Shown here one piece after another: positions 40,821 through 50,654 of a stretch of 64,000 bases of DNA. Position numbers and translations under genes: made by a program. Each line of letters starts with the position of its first letter. Position 1 is the first letter of the stretch. Source of the stretch: Clostridia bacterium (lineage in GTDB: Bacteria > Bacillota > Clostridia > Lachnospirales > Lachnospiraceae); contig CAJTFD010000015.1 of NCBI GenBank assembly GCA_910575625.1, positions 37,013 through 101,012 of the forward strand, in the 5' to 3' direction. The notes beneath the pieces were generated by a model, which was given only the letters and a program-made list of their open reading frames with translations, ran no database searches and was not told the DNA's origin.

Positions 40821-42698
40821 TTATTTTCTCCCGTCTGTCTCTATGGGTTTGAGGGAATAGTTCCATTTCGTCAGGGAAAGGTTTTTATTGTAATAGGGAT
40901 CCCCCTGCTTCAAGATATCCAGCCAATGGCTGCGCATGTACTCGATCTCCCGCTGGAACCGCCGCACTTTCCCTTTATCATCCTCCGCGCCTCTGCTCTT
41001 CGATTCGTAGTGATACATCTCCACATAAGGATCGTACACCACCAGCGGCCCCAGACGCCGTACTTTTAAACACAGATCGATGTCGTTAAAGGCCACCGCC
41101 AGTTTCTCGGTAAATCCCCCCGCCTGATGGAACACCTCCGCCTCCATCATCATACAGGCGGCCGTCACCGCACTCAGGTCCTGCTGGATCGAAGCCTTAT
41201 GCAGATATCCTGTGCGCTCCCCGGACATCCCCACGAACATATGCCCGGCGATGCCCCCGATCCCGATGATGCAGCCGGCGTGCTGGATCGTACCGTCCGG
41301 GTAATAGAGCTTTGCCCCCACGGCCCCCACTTCCGGCCGCTGGCAGTTCCCCAGCATCTCCTCCATCCAGTCTGGGGAGATCACCTCGATATCGTTGTTG
41401 AGGAACAGCAGATACCGTCCCTTCGCCAGGGATGCGCCGTAGTTGTTGATCGCCGCATAATTAAAATCCCCCTCCCAGACGGCCACGCGGATATGGGGCT
41501 TCTTTTTCAGCTCCTCATAATAGGCAAAGATCTCCTCTGTGACACTGTTGTTCTCCAGGATGATGATCTCGTAGTTTTTATAAGTAGACTTCTCTTCTAT
41601 GGAGCGCAGACATTTTTCCAGCGTATCCCTCTCGTCCTTGTTGGGGATGATGATGGAGATCAGCTCCTCCCTGCGCACCGGATACCGGACCCGATAAAAT
41701 CCCAGATCTTTGGTGTGGGAGACCTCCCCCGGTGTGCCTGTCCGCTCTAAATGCGCCTCGATCGCCCGCCGCCCCGCCTCAAAGGCATACATCTTGCTGG
41801 CCGGGTTGTCCGCCGTGGAGGACTTATGGGTCCGCCAATGGTAGAGGATCTCCGGGATATGATGGACCTTCCCGGCACATTCCGTGCACCGCAGGATGAG
41901 ATCATAGTCCTGTGCGCCGTCGAACTCCTGCCGGAAACCGCCCGCCTGTTCAATGATCTCCCGGCGCGCAAGGAAAAAGTGGGTGATGTAATTGTTGGAA
42001 CGCAGCAGGTCCAGGTTAAAATCCGGCTTCAGATGGGGCTGGAAATGCTCGGAAAGGTCCGTCGTGACCTTATCTTCGTCCGTATAGATACAGCCGATGT
42101 CTGGATCTTTTTCCAGGGCCCTGGCCACTTCATACAACGCATTGGGCGCCAGCAGGTCGTCGTGGTCCAAAAGCCCGATATAGTCGCCCCGGGCCATGGC
42201 GAACGCCCGGTTGGTGTTTTCCGCTATCCCTAAGTTCTCCGGCAGGTCCTCGTACCGGATCCGCGGATCTTTTGCCGCGTACTCCGCCAGTATCCTTGAC
42301 TGCACCTGCCGCCCGTCGGAAACCTTATCATCCCCATCGCCATCGCGGCCGATCTCAGTTCCCGCATTGACGACGCAAAGCTCCCAATCCCCATACGTCT
42401 GCGCCAGCACGGATTCGATCATCTCGCGCAGGAATCTCTCCGGGGTTTTATACGCAGGCACCGCTATGGTGATCGTCGGCTTTGCCTTCCACCGCTTCTT
42501 CCTCTGCCGCTCCAACTCATCTCCCGTGGGGCGATACGCCTCATACCAGGGCCCGTAGGGGACTTCCTCCGGCTCAAACCGCTCCTCCAGACGGACCAGG
42601 AACTCTTTCGGCCCGTAATGTTTGAAATAGAGCAGCCCTTTTTTTATCGTATAAGGGGAAAGCTTCCGCAAAAGCCTCCCCCATTCAATCTGACTCAT
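40821..42698 (-). CDS. large glycosyltransferase with two GT2 domains
   Basis: About 625 residues with two GT-A domains. The first (about 75-300) shows ITIAVPAYKTPERFL, LLDHDDLL and TDEDKVT; the second (about 345-610) shows ISIIIPNKDERDTLEKCL, ENNSVTEE, LFLNNDIEV and AFNDIDLCLKVRRLG. Both keep their metal-binding acidic residues (DHDD and NNDI), so both may be active, either alternately or processively, as in rhamnan-type polymer synthesis. The ATG at 42698 is 7 bases after AAAAGG; the open frame extends by two codons to a TTG. It heads the run of two GT2 genes and follows purD on the same strand. Confidence 0.88.
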   Translation of the reverse strand: MSQIEWGRLLRKLSPYTIKKGLLYFKHYGPKEFLVRLEERFEPEEVPYGPWYEAYRPTGDELERQRKKRWKAKPTITIAVPAYKTPERFLREMIESVLAQTYGDWELCVVNAGTEIGRDGDGDDKVSDGRQVQSRILAEYAAKDPRIRYEDLPENLGIAENTNRAFAMARGDYIGLLDHDDLLAPNALYEVARALEKDPDIGCIYTDEDKVTTDLSEHFQPHLKPDFNLDLLRSNNYITHFFLARREIIEQAGGFRQEFDGAQDYDLILRCTECAGKVHHIPEILYHWRTHKSSTADNPASKMYAFEAGRRAIEAHLERTGTPGEVSHTKDLGFYRVRYPVRREELISIIIPNKDERDTLEKCLRSIEEKSTYKNYEIIILENNSVTEEIFAYYEELKKKPHIRVAVWEGDFNYAAINNYGASLAKGRYLLFLNNDIEVISPDWMEEMLGNCQRPEVGAVGAKLYYPDGTIQHAGCIIGIGGIAGHMFVGMSGERTGYLHKASIQQDLSAVTAACMMMEAEVFHQAGGFTEKLAVAFNDIDLCLKVRRLGPLVVYDPYVEMYHYESKSRGAEDDKGKVRRFQREIEYMRSHWLDILKQGDPYYNKNLSLTKWNYSLKPIETDGRK

Positions 42699-42710
42699 AG
42701 ACAAACCTTT

Positions 42711-43991
42711 TTATGCTTCGTCAATAGCTTTTCCAATATCCGTCCTCATGTACTTGTTTGAAAACTCGATCCACTCGGTGGCGGCGTACGCATTCTTGCG
42801 GGCCTCTTTTAGATCCCTGCCTTTGGCCGTGATGCCCAGCACCCGTCCGCCGTTGGTGACGATCGTATCTCCATCCAGCTTCGTCCCGGCGTGGAAACAG
42901 TAATAGCCGTCCTTATCCTTGAACCGCTCAAAACCGTGCATGGGGATCCCTTTCTCATACGCCTGGGGATACCCCTGGGAGGCCAGCACCACACAGACGG
43001 CCGCATTATCCTCGAAGGCCAGGTCCACATCCGCCAGCCGCCCCTCCAGGCATGCCTCGATCACATCGATGATGTCGTTCTCCATCCTCGGCAGCACCAC
43101 CTGTGCCTCCGGATCGCCGAAACGCGCATTGTATTCTAAGACCTTCGGTCCATTTTCCGTGAGCATCAGTCCGAAGAACAAGATCCCTGTAAATGGCCTG
43201 CCCTCCTTTGCCATGGCATCCACGGTTGGCTGGAAGATCTTCTCCTGACAGAACGCATCGATCTGCTCTGTATAGAAAGGACTGGGCGAGAATGTGCCCA
43301 TCCCTCCGGTATTCAAGCCCTGATCCCCGTTCTGAGCACGTTTGTGGTCCTGGGCGGATGTCATGGTCTTGACGGTCTTTCCGTCCACGAACGCCAGCAC
43401 CGACACCTCCCGGCCCGTCATAAATTCCTCGATGACCATGGTGTTGCCCGCATCGCCGAATTTCTTATCCTGCATGATGGTCCTGACCCCGTCCTTTGCC
43501 TCCTCCAGGGTCTGGCAGATCAGCACGCCCTTTCCCAAGGCCAGACCGTCCGCCTTCAGCACGATCGGGAACTGGGTTTTGTCCAGATCCTCCAGATACG
43601 CCAGCGCTTTATCCGGATCGTCGAAATTCTCGTACGCCGCCGTGGGTATGTTGTATTTTTTCATCAGGTCCTTTGAAAATGCTTTGGACCCCTCGATGAC
43701 CGCCGCATTCTTTCTGGGACCGAAGACTTTAAGGCCCGCCTTTTCAAATCCATCCACGATGCCGCCGGCCAGCGGATCGTCCATGCCGATGATCGTCAGA
43801 TCGATCTCTTTTTCCTTTGCAAATGCGATCAGTTTCTCAAATTCCATCGCCCCGATCGGTATACATTCCGCATATTCCATGATCCCTGCATTGCCCGGTG
43901 CGCAGTAGATCTTATCCACTTTAGGGCTCTTCGCCACGCTCCATGCGATCGCGTGTTCCCGCCCGCCGCCGCCTACGATCAGTATCTTCAT
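42711..43991 (-). CDS. purD: phosphoribosylamine-glycine ligase
   Basis: A 426-residue GAR synthetase, step 2 of purine synthesis, which joins glycine to phosphoribosylamine with ATP. Starts MKILIVGGGGREHAIAWS and contains the ATP-grasp core with VLKADGLALGKGVLIC (about 142-157), the signature RFGDPEAQVVLPRM (about 288-301) and the C-terminal lid GRVLGITAKG (about 383-392). Spacing to purN is 5 bases. It is the last gene of purE-purM-purN-purD; purF, purL, purC and purH are elsewhere. Confidence 0.96.
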   Translation of the reverse strand: MKILIVGGGGREHAIAWSVAKSPKVDKIYCAPGNAGIMEYAECIPIGAMEFEKLIAFAKEKEIDLTIIGMDDPLAGGIVDGFEKAGLKVFGPRKNAAVIEGSKAFSKDLMKKYNIPTAAYENFDDPDKALAYLEDLDKTQFPIVLKADGLALGKGVLICQTLEEAKDGVRTIMQDKKFGDAGNTMVIEEFMTGREVSVLAFVDGKTVKTMTSAQDHKRAQNGDQGLNTGGMGTFSPSPFYTEQIDAFCQEKIFQPTVDAMAKEGRPFTGILFFGLMLTENGPKVLEYNARFGDPEAQVVLPRMENDIIDVIEACLEGRLADVDLAFEDNAAVCVVLASQGYPQAYEKGIPMHGFERFKDKDGYYCFHAGTKLDGDTIVTNGGRVLGITAKGRDLKEARKNAYAATEWIEFSNKYMRTDIGKAIDEA

Positions 43992-43996
43992 CTCTT

Positions 43997-44632
43997 TTAC
44001 TCCTTTATCACCACTTTACTCTGTTCAACAGACACTTTCCCATTGGCGATCAGATCGATCGCACGGGGCAGGATCTGCCACTCCGCCTGCTCCATCACCC
44101 TGCGCTGCAGTGTTTCCGGCGTATCGTCCGGCTGCACGTCCACCGCTTTTTGTAAGATGATCGGCCCTGTATCCGTGCCCTCATCCACGAAATGCACCGT
44201 CGCCCCCGTCACTTTCACGCCGCGTTTTAGGACTTCCTCATGCACATGCAGTCCGTGAAAGCCCGTGCCGCAAAAAGACGGGATCAGCGCCGGATGGATG
44301 TTGATGATCCGGTTCGGATACGCCTCGATCATCGCTTTTGGCATCACCACCATGCACCCGGCCAGCACCACTAAGTCCACCTGATAGGACTGGATTGTCT
44401 GCACAAGGGCCTCGTTATACAACTCCCTGTCTTTATAAGAGGCGGGGGAGACGCAGACTGCCTTGACCCCGCAGTTTTCGGCGCGCTTTAGGGCATAGGC
44501 CCCCGGATTGTTGCTGATCGCCACTTCCACCGAAGCGTTGGTGATCCTCCCCTCCCGGATGGCGTCCAAGATCGCCTGCAGGTTGGTCCCGCCGCCGGAG
44601 ACCAGTACAGCCATTTTTAACATCTTTAACAT
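43997..44632 (-). CDS. purN: phosphoribosylglycinamide formyltransferase
   Basis: A 211-residue GAR transformylase that uses 10-formyl-THF. Shows [13 protein letters not shown] (phosphate loop, about 9-21), the catalytic [10 protein letters not shown] block with Asn-His (about 112-121) and [19 protein letters not shown] (about 146-164) with the catalytic Asp. The start ATG at 44632 follows AAGGGG by 8 bases and overlaps the purM end by 7 bases, so the genes are coupled. Confidence 0.95.
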   Translation of the reverse strand: MLKMLKMAVLVSGGGTNLQAILDAIREGRITNASVEVAISNNPGAYALKRAENCGVKAVCVSPASYKDRELYNEALVQTIQSYQVDLVVLAGCMVVMPKAMIEAYPNRIINIHPALIPSFCGTGFHGLHVHEEVLKRGVKVTGATVHFVDEGTDTGPIILQKAVDVQPDDTPETLQRRVMEQAEWQILPRAIDLIANGKVSVEQSKVVIKE

Positions 44633-45651
44633 AATGTCACCCCTTTGTCGCCGGAGATGACCTCGCCCACCGCATAGGCCATCTCCCCGGCCTGCCGGAT
44701 GGCTTCCATGGTCTTGTCCGCATCCTTGGCATCCATCGCCAGGATCATACCAAGACCCATATTATAAGTATTGTACATCATCTGCTCTTCCACGCCGCCC
44801 GTCTTGGCCAGCAGCGGGAAGATCGGCGGGATGGGATAGCTGTCTTTTTTGATCTGGGCATGGATGCCCTCCGGCAGCATGCGGGGGACATTTTCATAAA
44901 ATCCGCCTCCGGTGATATGGCTGCAGCCATGGATGCGCACGCCTGCGCTGCGGATGGACGACAACGCTTTTACATAGATCTTCGTGGGGGCGATGAGGGC
45001 TTCTCCCAACGTGGTCCCCAGCTCATCATGATGGGTCTCCAGCGAACCGCGTGTCATCTCAAAGATCTTCCGCACCAGGGAGAATCCGTTGCTGTGCACG
45101 CCGGAGGAGGCCATCCCGATCAGCACGTCCCCGGCCTTGATCTCTTTTCCGGTGATCAGGTCTTTCTCATCCGCGATCCCCACGGCAAATCCGGCCAGGT
45201 CATATTCATCCTCCGGGTAAAAGCCCGGCATCTCCGCAGTCTCCCCGCCGACCAGAGCCGCCCCGGCCTGAAGGCATCCTTCGGATACGCCGCTTACGAT
45301 CTGGGCGATCTTCTCGGGGAAATTTTTGCCGCAGGCAATGTAGTCCAGGAAAAAGAGCGGCTGTCCGCCGCCGCAGGCAATGTCGTTGACGCACATAGCC
45401 ACACAGTCAATGCCCACCGTGTCGTGCTTATCCAGCAGAAAAGCCAGTTTCAGTTTCGTCCCCACGCCGTCTGTCCCGGAGAGCAGCGTCGGTCTTTCCA
45501 TGCCGGAGAATCCCGCCAGGGAAAACGCGCCGGAAAATCCACCGATATCTGTCAGTACCTCGGGGCGCATCGTCCTGCTCACATGTTCCTTCATAAGCTC
45601 CACAGAGCGGTAACCCGCTTCTATATCTACGCCCGCTTTCTTATAGTCCAT
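44626..45651 (-). CDS. purM: phosphoribosylformylglycinamidine cyclo-ligase
   Basis: A 341-residue AIR synthetase that closes the imidazole ring. Recognised by [51 protein letters not shown] (about 60-91), [13 protein letters not shown] (about 137-149) and [16 protein letters not shown] (about 246-261). Length is normal. AGGAGG lies upstream, and the gene starts 15 bases after purE. Confidence 0.96.
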   Translation of the reverse strand: MDYKKAGVDIEAGYRSVELMKEHVSRTMRPEVLTDIGGFSGAFSLAGFSGMERPTLLSGTDGVGTKLKLAFLLDKHDTVGIDCVAMCVNDIACGGGQPLFFLDYIACGKNFPEKIAQIVSGVSEGCLQAGAALVGGETAEMPGFYPEDEYDLAGFAVGIADEKDLITGKEIKAGDVLIGMASSGVHSNGFSLVRKIFEMTRGSLETHHDELGTTLGEALIAPTKIYVKALSSIRSAGVRIHGCSHITGGGFYENVPRMLPEGIHAQIKKDSYPIPPIFPLLAKTGGVEEQMMYNTYNMGLGMILAMDAKDADKTMEAIRQAGEMAYAVGEVISGDKGVTLC

Positions 45652-45666
45652 AGATCCAGTCTCCTC

Positions 45667-46167
45667 CTAATAATCCTTGTAGCCCACCTGCTGCAGCCGG
45701 GCGTCCTTTGCCTCCACCTGCTCTTTTAATTTCTTGGAATACTCTTTCAGCCGCCCCAAAAGCTCCTCATCGGAGGTAGCCAGGATCTTCGCCGCCAAAA
45801 GTCCCGCGTTGGCCCCGCCGTTTATAGCCACCGTGGCCACCGGGATGCCGGAGGGCATCTGCACGATCGAGTACAGGGAATCCCTTCCGCCCAGAGACGT
45901 GGTGTGCATGGGGATCCCGATCACGGGCATGGGGAAGATCGCCGCGCACATCCCCGGCAGATGGGCCGCCATCCCCGCGCCCGCTATGATCACTTTCCAC
46001 CCTTTTTCCTCCGCTGACTTTGCATATTCAAAAAAAACATCCGGTTCCCGGTGGGCGGAGATGATCCGCATCTCGTACTCCACACCCAGCTGATCTAAGA
46101 TGTCTGCCGCCTTGCTCATCACGGGCATGTCTGAATCACTGCCCATCACGATCCCAACTTTCGCCAT
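45667..46167 (-). CDS. purE: N5-carboxyaminoimidazole ribonucleotide mutase
   Basis: About 166 residues, class I PurE, which moves the carboxyl group from N5-CAIR to give CAIR. The conserved start MAKVGIVMGSDSDMPVM, SAHREPDVFFEYA (about 40-52, with His of the catalytic loop), AGAGMAAHLPGM (about 68-79) and MPSGIPVATVAINGGANAGLLA (about 108-129) are all present. The ATG at 46167 has AAGGAGG 9 bases upstream; the frame upstream to 46197 lacks a site. First gene of the pur operon with its own promoter. No purK is seen nearby. Confidence 0.95.
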   Translation of the reverse strand: MAKVGIVMGSDSDMPVMSKAADILDQLGVEYEMRIISAHREPDVFFEYAKSAEEKGWKVIIAGAGMAAHLPGMCAAIFPMPVIGIPMHTTSLGGRDSLYSIVQMPSGIPVATVAINGGANAGLLAAKILATSDEELLGRLKEYSKKLKEQVEAKDARLQQVGYKDY

Positions 46168-46195
46168 TTCCTTATACCTCCTTTTTCTTCCTGTC

Positions 46196-46225
46196 ATTGT
46201 ATTACACCTGGTTTCCCTTTGTCAA
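46196..46225 (-). promoter_or_regulatory. predicted promoter of the pur operon
   Basis: TTGACA (46220-46225), 18-base spacer, TACAAT (46196-46201), minus strand. Leaves a leader of only about 25 bases, too short for a purine riboswitch. Confidence 0.65.
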
Positions 46226-46247
46226 TGGGAAAGCGGCCGCTTAGCCA

Positions 46248-49200
46248 TTAAAACAGCAGTTCCTGCTGTTTGGCCACCTGGATCTGGGAGACCACCATCT
46301 CCTGGAGCTCTTTTCCCTGGATGTGCTCTGCCCGCAGATACTGCATCCCGCCCCGCAGACTGGCGGCCAGCAGATTCAGCACGTATATGTTGTCAAAGCG
46401 GTTATAGATGGATTCGCCGCCCAGCCCGGTCAGGCAGATCAGCTGCGTGTTGGTCTTCCTCGCCACATCCATCAGAGGTTTCAGCAGATGGGCCGCGTTG
46501 GTCTGGGCAAATGGGTTGTCCATCAGCAGGACCTTTCCTTCGTTTTTGTCCGCGAATATATCGGCCTCGTCTTTGCGCATATAATAGAGCAGGCTGGAGA
46601 GGATGACGAACGCGGAAAGGAATCCTTCCCCGCCGGAATTGCGCGCCACCTCGGCCCAGGTGATCGCGTACTCCCGCTGCTCTTCTATCTTATAGAGGCG
46701 GATCTGCACATTGCCGATGCCCACCACGGTGTCGTACAGATTACAGGTGGTGATCTGGGTGCCGAAATACTCCTGGGCGTTCTCGTTGCGCTCGAAAAGA
46801 TCCAAGCCTTTTTTTGTCACCTCGTCGATCAGGTCCTGGAGACGGATCTGGTACAGGCTCTCGTTCTCCTCCCACTCCGGTATCTGGATCTTCAGCATCT
46901 TCACCGGCTTCTCCCGGATCATGATCGTGGAGTTCCGGTCGATCTGCCCCAGGTTCCGGTGGACATCTTTGATGTATTCATAAAACATCTCCACAAGGCC
47001 CCGTCTCTCTTTTTCCACCATGGCGATGTCCACCTCCAACTTCGCCATCAGGCTGTCGTAGGACTGGAGTGTGGTGGACAGCTGCAGCAGCGCCTGGGTT
47101 GGGTCATGGACCAGCGCCAGCAGGGATTCCAGAGGCTTTTTGTAAAATCCCTCCTGGAAATCCTCCATGCGCGCCACCTGGTTCAGCACCCGGCTCAGAG
47201 CGTCCTGAGCGTCCCGCCGTTCCTGTTCCCTCTGGTGGTAGTCGCGGACCAGGATGCCCTTGAACCTGCGCAGGGCCTCCCCGTCCATCTTTCTGAAATC
47301 CTGCTCCCATTCCAGTGCCTCCACAGGCTCTTCCGTCAGGTATTCCGCCAGGGCTGTGAGGTTTTCGTCGTAGCTCTGGATACGTACAGAAAGGGCCTCT
47401 GCCTGTGTGCGGGCTTCTTTTTCCTGGAAAGCGAGATGATTTTTGCGTGCGTCGTAGTCCTGGTCCTGGATCTCCTCCCTGGGCAAAGGCTCTTCCTGTC
47501 CGCATTCCTCCTGCATCTTCTGTTTGCAGGTGGTCATCTGTCTGTCAATGACCGCGATCGCTGTCTGCGCCTGGTTCCAGAGGCGGTCTTTTTCCTGACG
47601 TTTGTCTTTTTTGTCTTTTCGGATGCCCTCCAGATGGGTCTCCTCTTTGCGGCTGTAGCGGATGCCTTCCCATTCCTTATCTTTTAGGCCGTATTTTTGC
47701 TGCTGGTGTTCCAGCTCCTCCAAAGATCTGCCGTAACGTTTGGCCGCGTTTTGCTGCTGCTGTTCTAACTCCTGGATCTCCTGGGTCATGCCGGCGGTGA
47801 TGGCCTGGTACCGGGCTTCCATCTCTTGGATGTCGCCGGTCTGTAACTCGGTCTCTTCATAGGACTCGTATCTGCGCAGATTGACCTTTAGTTCCTGTTC
47901 CTCCATGCGCAGGATCTCCCGGTCTGCGTCCAGTGTGCGCTGCCGCTCCTGTAACTCCTCACAGGAATTCTCCGCGATCTGCTGCCGGTTGGTGAGACGG
48001 TCCGCCTGTCTCTGGCATTGCTCCAGTTCTCTCCTATATCCGGTATAGTTCTGATAGGCCCTGCACAATTGCATGTGATCCTCCAGCCGTCGTTTCTGCC
48101 GTTCGATCTTTTGATCGGCTTTTTTGATGACATTGTCCAGACGCTCCGCCTCCGCCTGGCCCTGTGCCATTTTCTGCGCTGTATCTGTGCGCTGTCCGTC
48201 CAGCTTCTGGATCTGATCCCTGAGACCTTCTAGTTTCTTTTCGGTCTGCTCATATCCCTTTTGGGTCACGGCCTGGTTTTTGATCCGCTCCTGGCGCGTA
48301 AAATATTCCCTGTATTCCGCCTCCCGGGTCTGGATGTTCTCCTGGATCTTCTGGATCTGGCGCTCTTTTTCCTGGATCAGGATCTGTAATCTCTCCTCGT
48401 TGAGGAGATTTTCATTGAACAGCACGTAGAAATGCACCTGGGGCATGCGGATCACGTTCCCCTGATCCGTGTCCACCGAGTCGGCGCTCAACTCCTCCCG
48501 CAGAAGGATCGGGACAGGGAAGGATGTATAGACTTTATCCCCATGGAGGGACAGCCGCTCCAACTCCTGTCCGGAGAGGAGCAGTGCATAGGGCAAAAAG
48601 GGATGGGCGGCGGCCAGTTTCTGGTTCTCTTCCTCGGAAAAACCGTTCTTTTTCAGCCATTCCATACCGTAGACCACCGGGATGCCCAGTTCCTGCAGCA
48701 TGGACTCAAATTCTTCGGGCAGCTCCAGGACTTTCCCCTGGGTCAGGCGCAGATACTCTTTTTGCTCCTCATCCTCCTCTTTTTCCAGATTGCGCCGGAT
48801 GTTTGCGATCTCCAAAAGTTTCCGTCCGGATACGTCCAGGATCTTTTCCAGGTCAAAGAGCTCCCGCTCTCCCAATTCCAGATACTGTAAGATGGTCCGG
48901 CGTTCTGCCAGTTCCTGTTCATAAGATGCCTTTTTTGCCTCCTCCTGTTCCCGCTCTGTCTGGCTGCGCTGCAAGGCTTCCCGCAGATCCTCCTGGGTGC
49001 GCTGCAGGCTGTGCAGTTCTTTTTTGAGGTTTTCCTGTTCTTTTCGCGTGTCCGTCCGGCTGCGCCGGGCCTCCTCCAATGTCTTCTGGTATACAGCCGT
49101 CCGGTTTTCCATGGAGCCGGGCTCGTACTCGCCTAAGATATTGCGCACCAGATGTTCCTGGTATCGCCTGTTGAAAGTCTCTTCCTCTTGATCGTAGGCT

Positions 49201-50654
49201 TTTACCTGGGATCGAAGGGCCCCCTGTCTGGATGCTGTCTCCAACAGTTCTTTTCGCAGGGTTTCCAGTTTTTCCTTCTCCTGGCGCAGTTCCATGTCTG
49301 TCTGTACGATGGACTCTTTGTTCTTTTTGTTTTTTTCAAGATTTTCCTGTACCAGACCTTGATAATGACACTTCAGTGTGTAGCCCAGCCCTTTTTGTTC
49401 CGGTTCCAGGTCCTGTGCCTTCTTCCTGTACAGCGAGAGCCGCTCTTTTGCCACATCCAGTTCCCGTTTGTCCTCATCCGCCTGTTCCTGGCATTTCGCA
49501 CAGAGCAAGAGCCAGAGCTTCTTTTCCACGGCTCGTATCTCTTTGTCCAGAGCTTCCCGCTCCATCTCCAGCATCTGGCGGCTGCTGACCTGGTATTTCT
49601 GCTCCTCCATCAATCCGTACAGCTCGGCGGATATCTTCTCATAGAGCACCCGCTCGATCTGCCGGCGGATATCCTGGATCTGCTCCTGGATCTGCTCCTG
49701 TTCTCCCTGGGTCTCCTGGCGCAGACGGCCGATCTTGTCGGCAAAAGCAATGATCTTCGCTTCCTGGGCTTTCTCATCCTCCTGCGCCCGCTGGAATACT
49801 TCCGCCCTCTCCCGGATCGGGACGGCCTCCTCCCTGAAACGGTCGATCTTGGTCTTACGCTGGATCTGTTCCTGGTTGTCTTTGTAGAGGGTCACGTATT
49901 TTTCCAGGAGGGACTGGAATTCTTTCATCCGGTCCTTTTCTTTGTTCAGCTTGCTCTCCACCGCCTCCAGGAACCATTTCTCCACCAGGCCCCTCTCGTC
50001 CCGGCAGTCGTTGAACAGCTCCGAGAGCCCCGACTCCTTCAGATTGATCTTCTTGATGATCGTCTCCCATTCTTTGTAATGGATCTGGTATTCTTTGAGT
50101 TTCTCAAAGTACTGTCTGGACTGGGCGGCGTTCAACATGTCGTAATAAAAGAACTGGACAAAGCGGTCTTTCTTGTCTTTTTTATAGGACTCGAATAGCT
50201 GACGGCAGGCCGAAAAACTCTTGAGCCGTATCTCCTTTTTTCCCTTTTCCACCACGGGGAGGTGGTGGATGTCCTGGACGCAGGGTCCCCGGTATTCGCA
50301 GATGAAGTTGACCATCTCCAGATTTTCTGAGATCTGCTCCCCGGCCTCCTGGCTCTTTCTGACCATCATGCCCGTGAGCACGTAGCCCGCCCCCTGATCC
50401 AGCGCCCATTCCACCAGGATGAAAGAGGGCTTCGCCGTGGCAAAATAGCTCTCGAACGGGCGGTCCTTGGCATCCCGGTAGCGTTTATGGACGAAAAGGG
50501 CTGTCAGCATCTGCACCAGGACCGACTTGCCGCCGCCGTTTCTCAGAGAGAGCAGTGTGCTCTCCCCGTTCAGGTGGAATGTCTCATCGCTGATGCGGAT
50601 GGACTGGTTGTTGTAATTCAGATTGATAAAACGCACCGCATTGATCTTACTCAT
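46248..50654 (-). CDS. jetC: Wadjet JetC, SMC-like ATPase
   Basis: A 1468-residue SMC/MukB-like protein, the motor of the Wadjet plasmid-cleaving system. The N-terminal head has Walker A in LRNGGGKSVLVQML (about 37-50). Two very long Glu/Gln/Arg-rich coiled coils (about 280-640 and 780-1200) flank a hinge-like globular part. The C-terminal head has the ABC signature RNSGGEGFLSAF (about 1335-1346) and Walker B GKVLLMDNPF (about 1370-1379). JetC with JetA (kleisin) and JetB (KITE) extrudes DNA loops and delivers small circles to the JetD nuclease. The start overlaps the jetB stop by 4 bases. Last gene of the defence operon. Confidence 0.92.
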   Translation of the reverse strand: MSKINAVRFINLNYNNQSIRISDETFHLNGESTLLSLRNGGGKSVLVQMLTALFVHKRYRDAKDRPFESYFATAKPSFILVEWALDQGAGYVLTGMMVRKSQEAGEQISENLEMVNFICEYRGPCVQDIHHLPVVEKGKKEIRLKSFSACRQLFESYKKDKKDRFVQFFYYDMLNAAQSRQYFEKLKEYQIHYKEWETIIKKINLKESGLSELFNDCRDERGLVEKWFLEAVESKLNKEKDRMKEFQSLLEKYVTLYKDNQEQIQRKTKIDRFREEAVPIRERAEVFQRAQEDEKAQEAKIIAFADKIGRLRQETQGEQEQIQEQIQDIRRQIERVLYEKISAELYGLMEEQKYQVSSRQMLEMEREALDKEIRAVEKKLWLLLCAKCQEQADEDKRELDVAKERLSLYRKKAQDLEPEQKGLGYTLKCHYQGLVQENLEKNKKNKESIVQTDMELRQEKEKLETLRKELLETASRQGALRSQVKAYDQEEETFNRRYQEHLVRNILGEYEPGSMENRTAVYQKTLEEARRSRTDTRKEQENLKKELHSLQRTQEDLREALQRSQTEREQEEAKKASYEQELAERRTILQYLELGERELFDLEKILDVSGRKLLEIANIRRNLEKEEDEEQKEYLRLTQGKVLELPEEFESMLQELGIPVVYGMEWLKKNGFSEEENQKLAAAHPFLPYALLLSGQELERLSLHGDKVYTSFPVPILLREELSADSVDTDQGNVIRMPQVHFYVLFNENLLNEERLQILIQEKERQIQKIQENIQTREAEYREYFTRQERIKNQAVTQKGYEQTEKKLEGLRDQIQKLDGQRTDTAQKMAQGQAEAERLDNVIKKADQKIERQKRRLEDHMQLCRAYQNYTGYRRELEQCQRQADRLTNRQQIAENSCEELQERQRTLDADREILRMEEQELKVNLRRYESYEETELQTGDIQEMEARYQAITAGMTQEIQELEQQQQNAAKRYGRSLEELEHQQQKYGLKDKEWEGIRYSRKEETHLEGIRKDKKDKRQEKDRLWNQAQTAIAVIDRQMTTCKQKMQEECGQEEPLPREEIQDQDYDARKNHLAFQEKEARTQAEALSVRIQSYDENLTALAEYLTEEPVEALEWEQDFRKMDGEALRRFKGILVRDYHQREQERRDAQDALSRVLNQVARMEDFQEGFYKKPLESLLALVHDPTQALLQLSTTLQSYDSLMAKLEVDIAMVEKERRGLVEMFYEYIKDVHRNLGQIDRNSTIMIREKPVKMLKIQIPEWEENESLYQIRLQDLIDEVTKKGLDLFERNENAQEYFGTQITTCNLYDTVVGIGNVQIRLYKIEEQREYAITWAEVARNSGGEGFLSAFVILSSLLYYMRKDEADIFADKNEGKVLLMDNPFAQTNAAHLLKPLMDVARKTNTQLICLTGLGGESIYNRFDNIYVLNLLAASLRGGMQYLRAEHIQGKELQEMVVSQIQVAKQQELLF

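Noticed and set aside
46168..46247. Purine riboswitch before purE
   Set aside because: The predicted leader is only about 25 bases and no aptamer motif fits.
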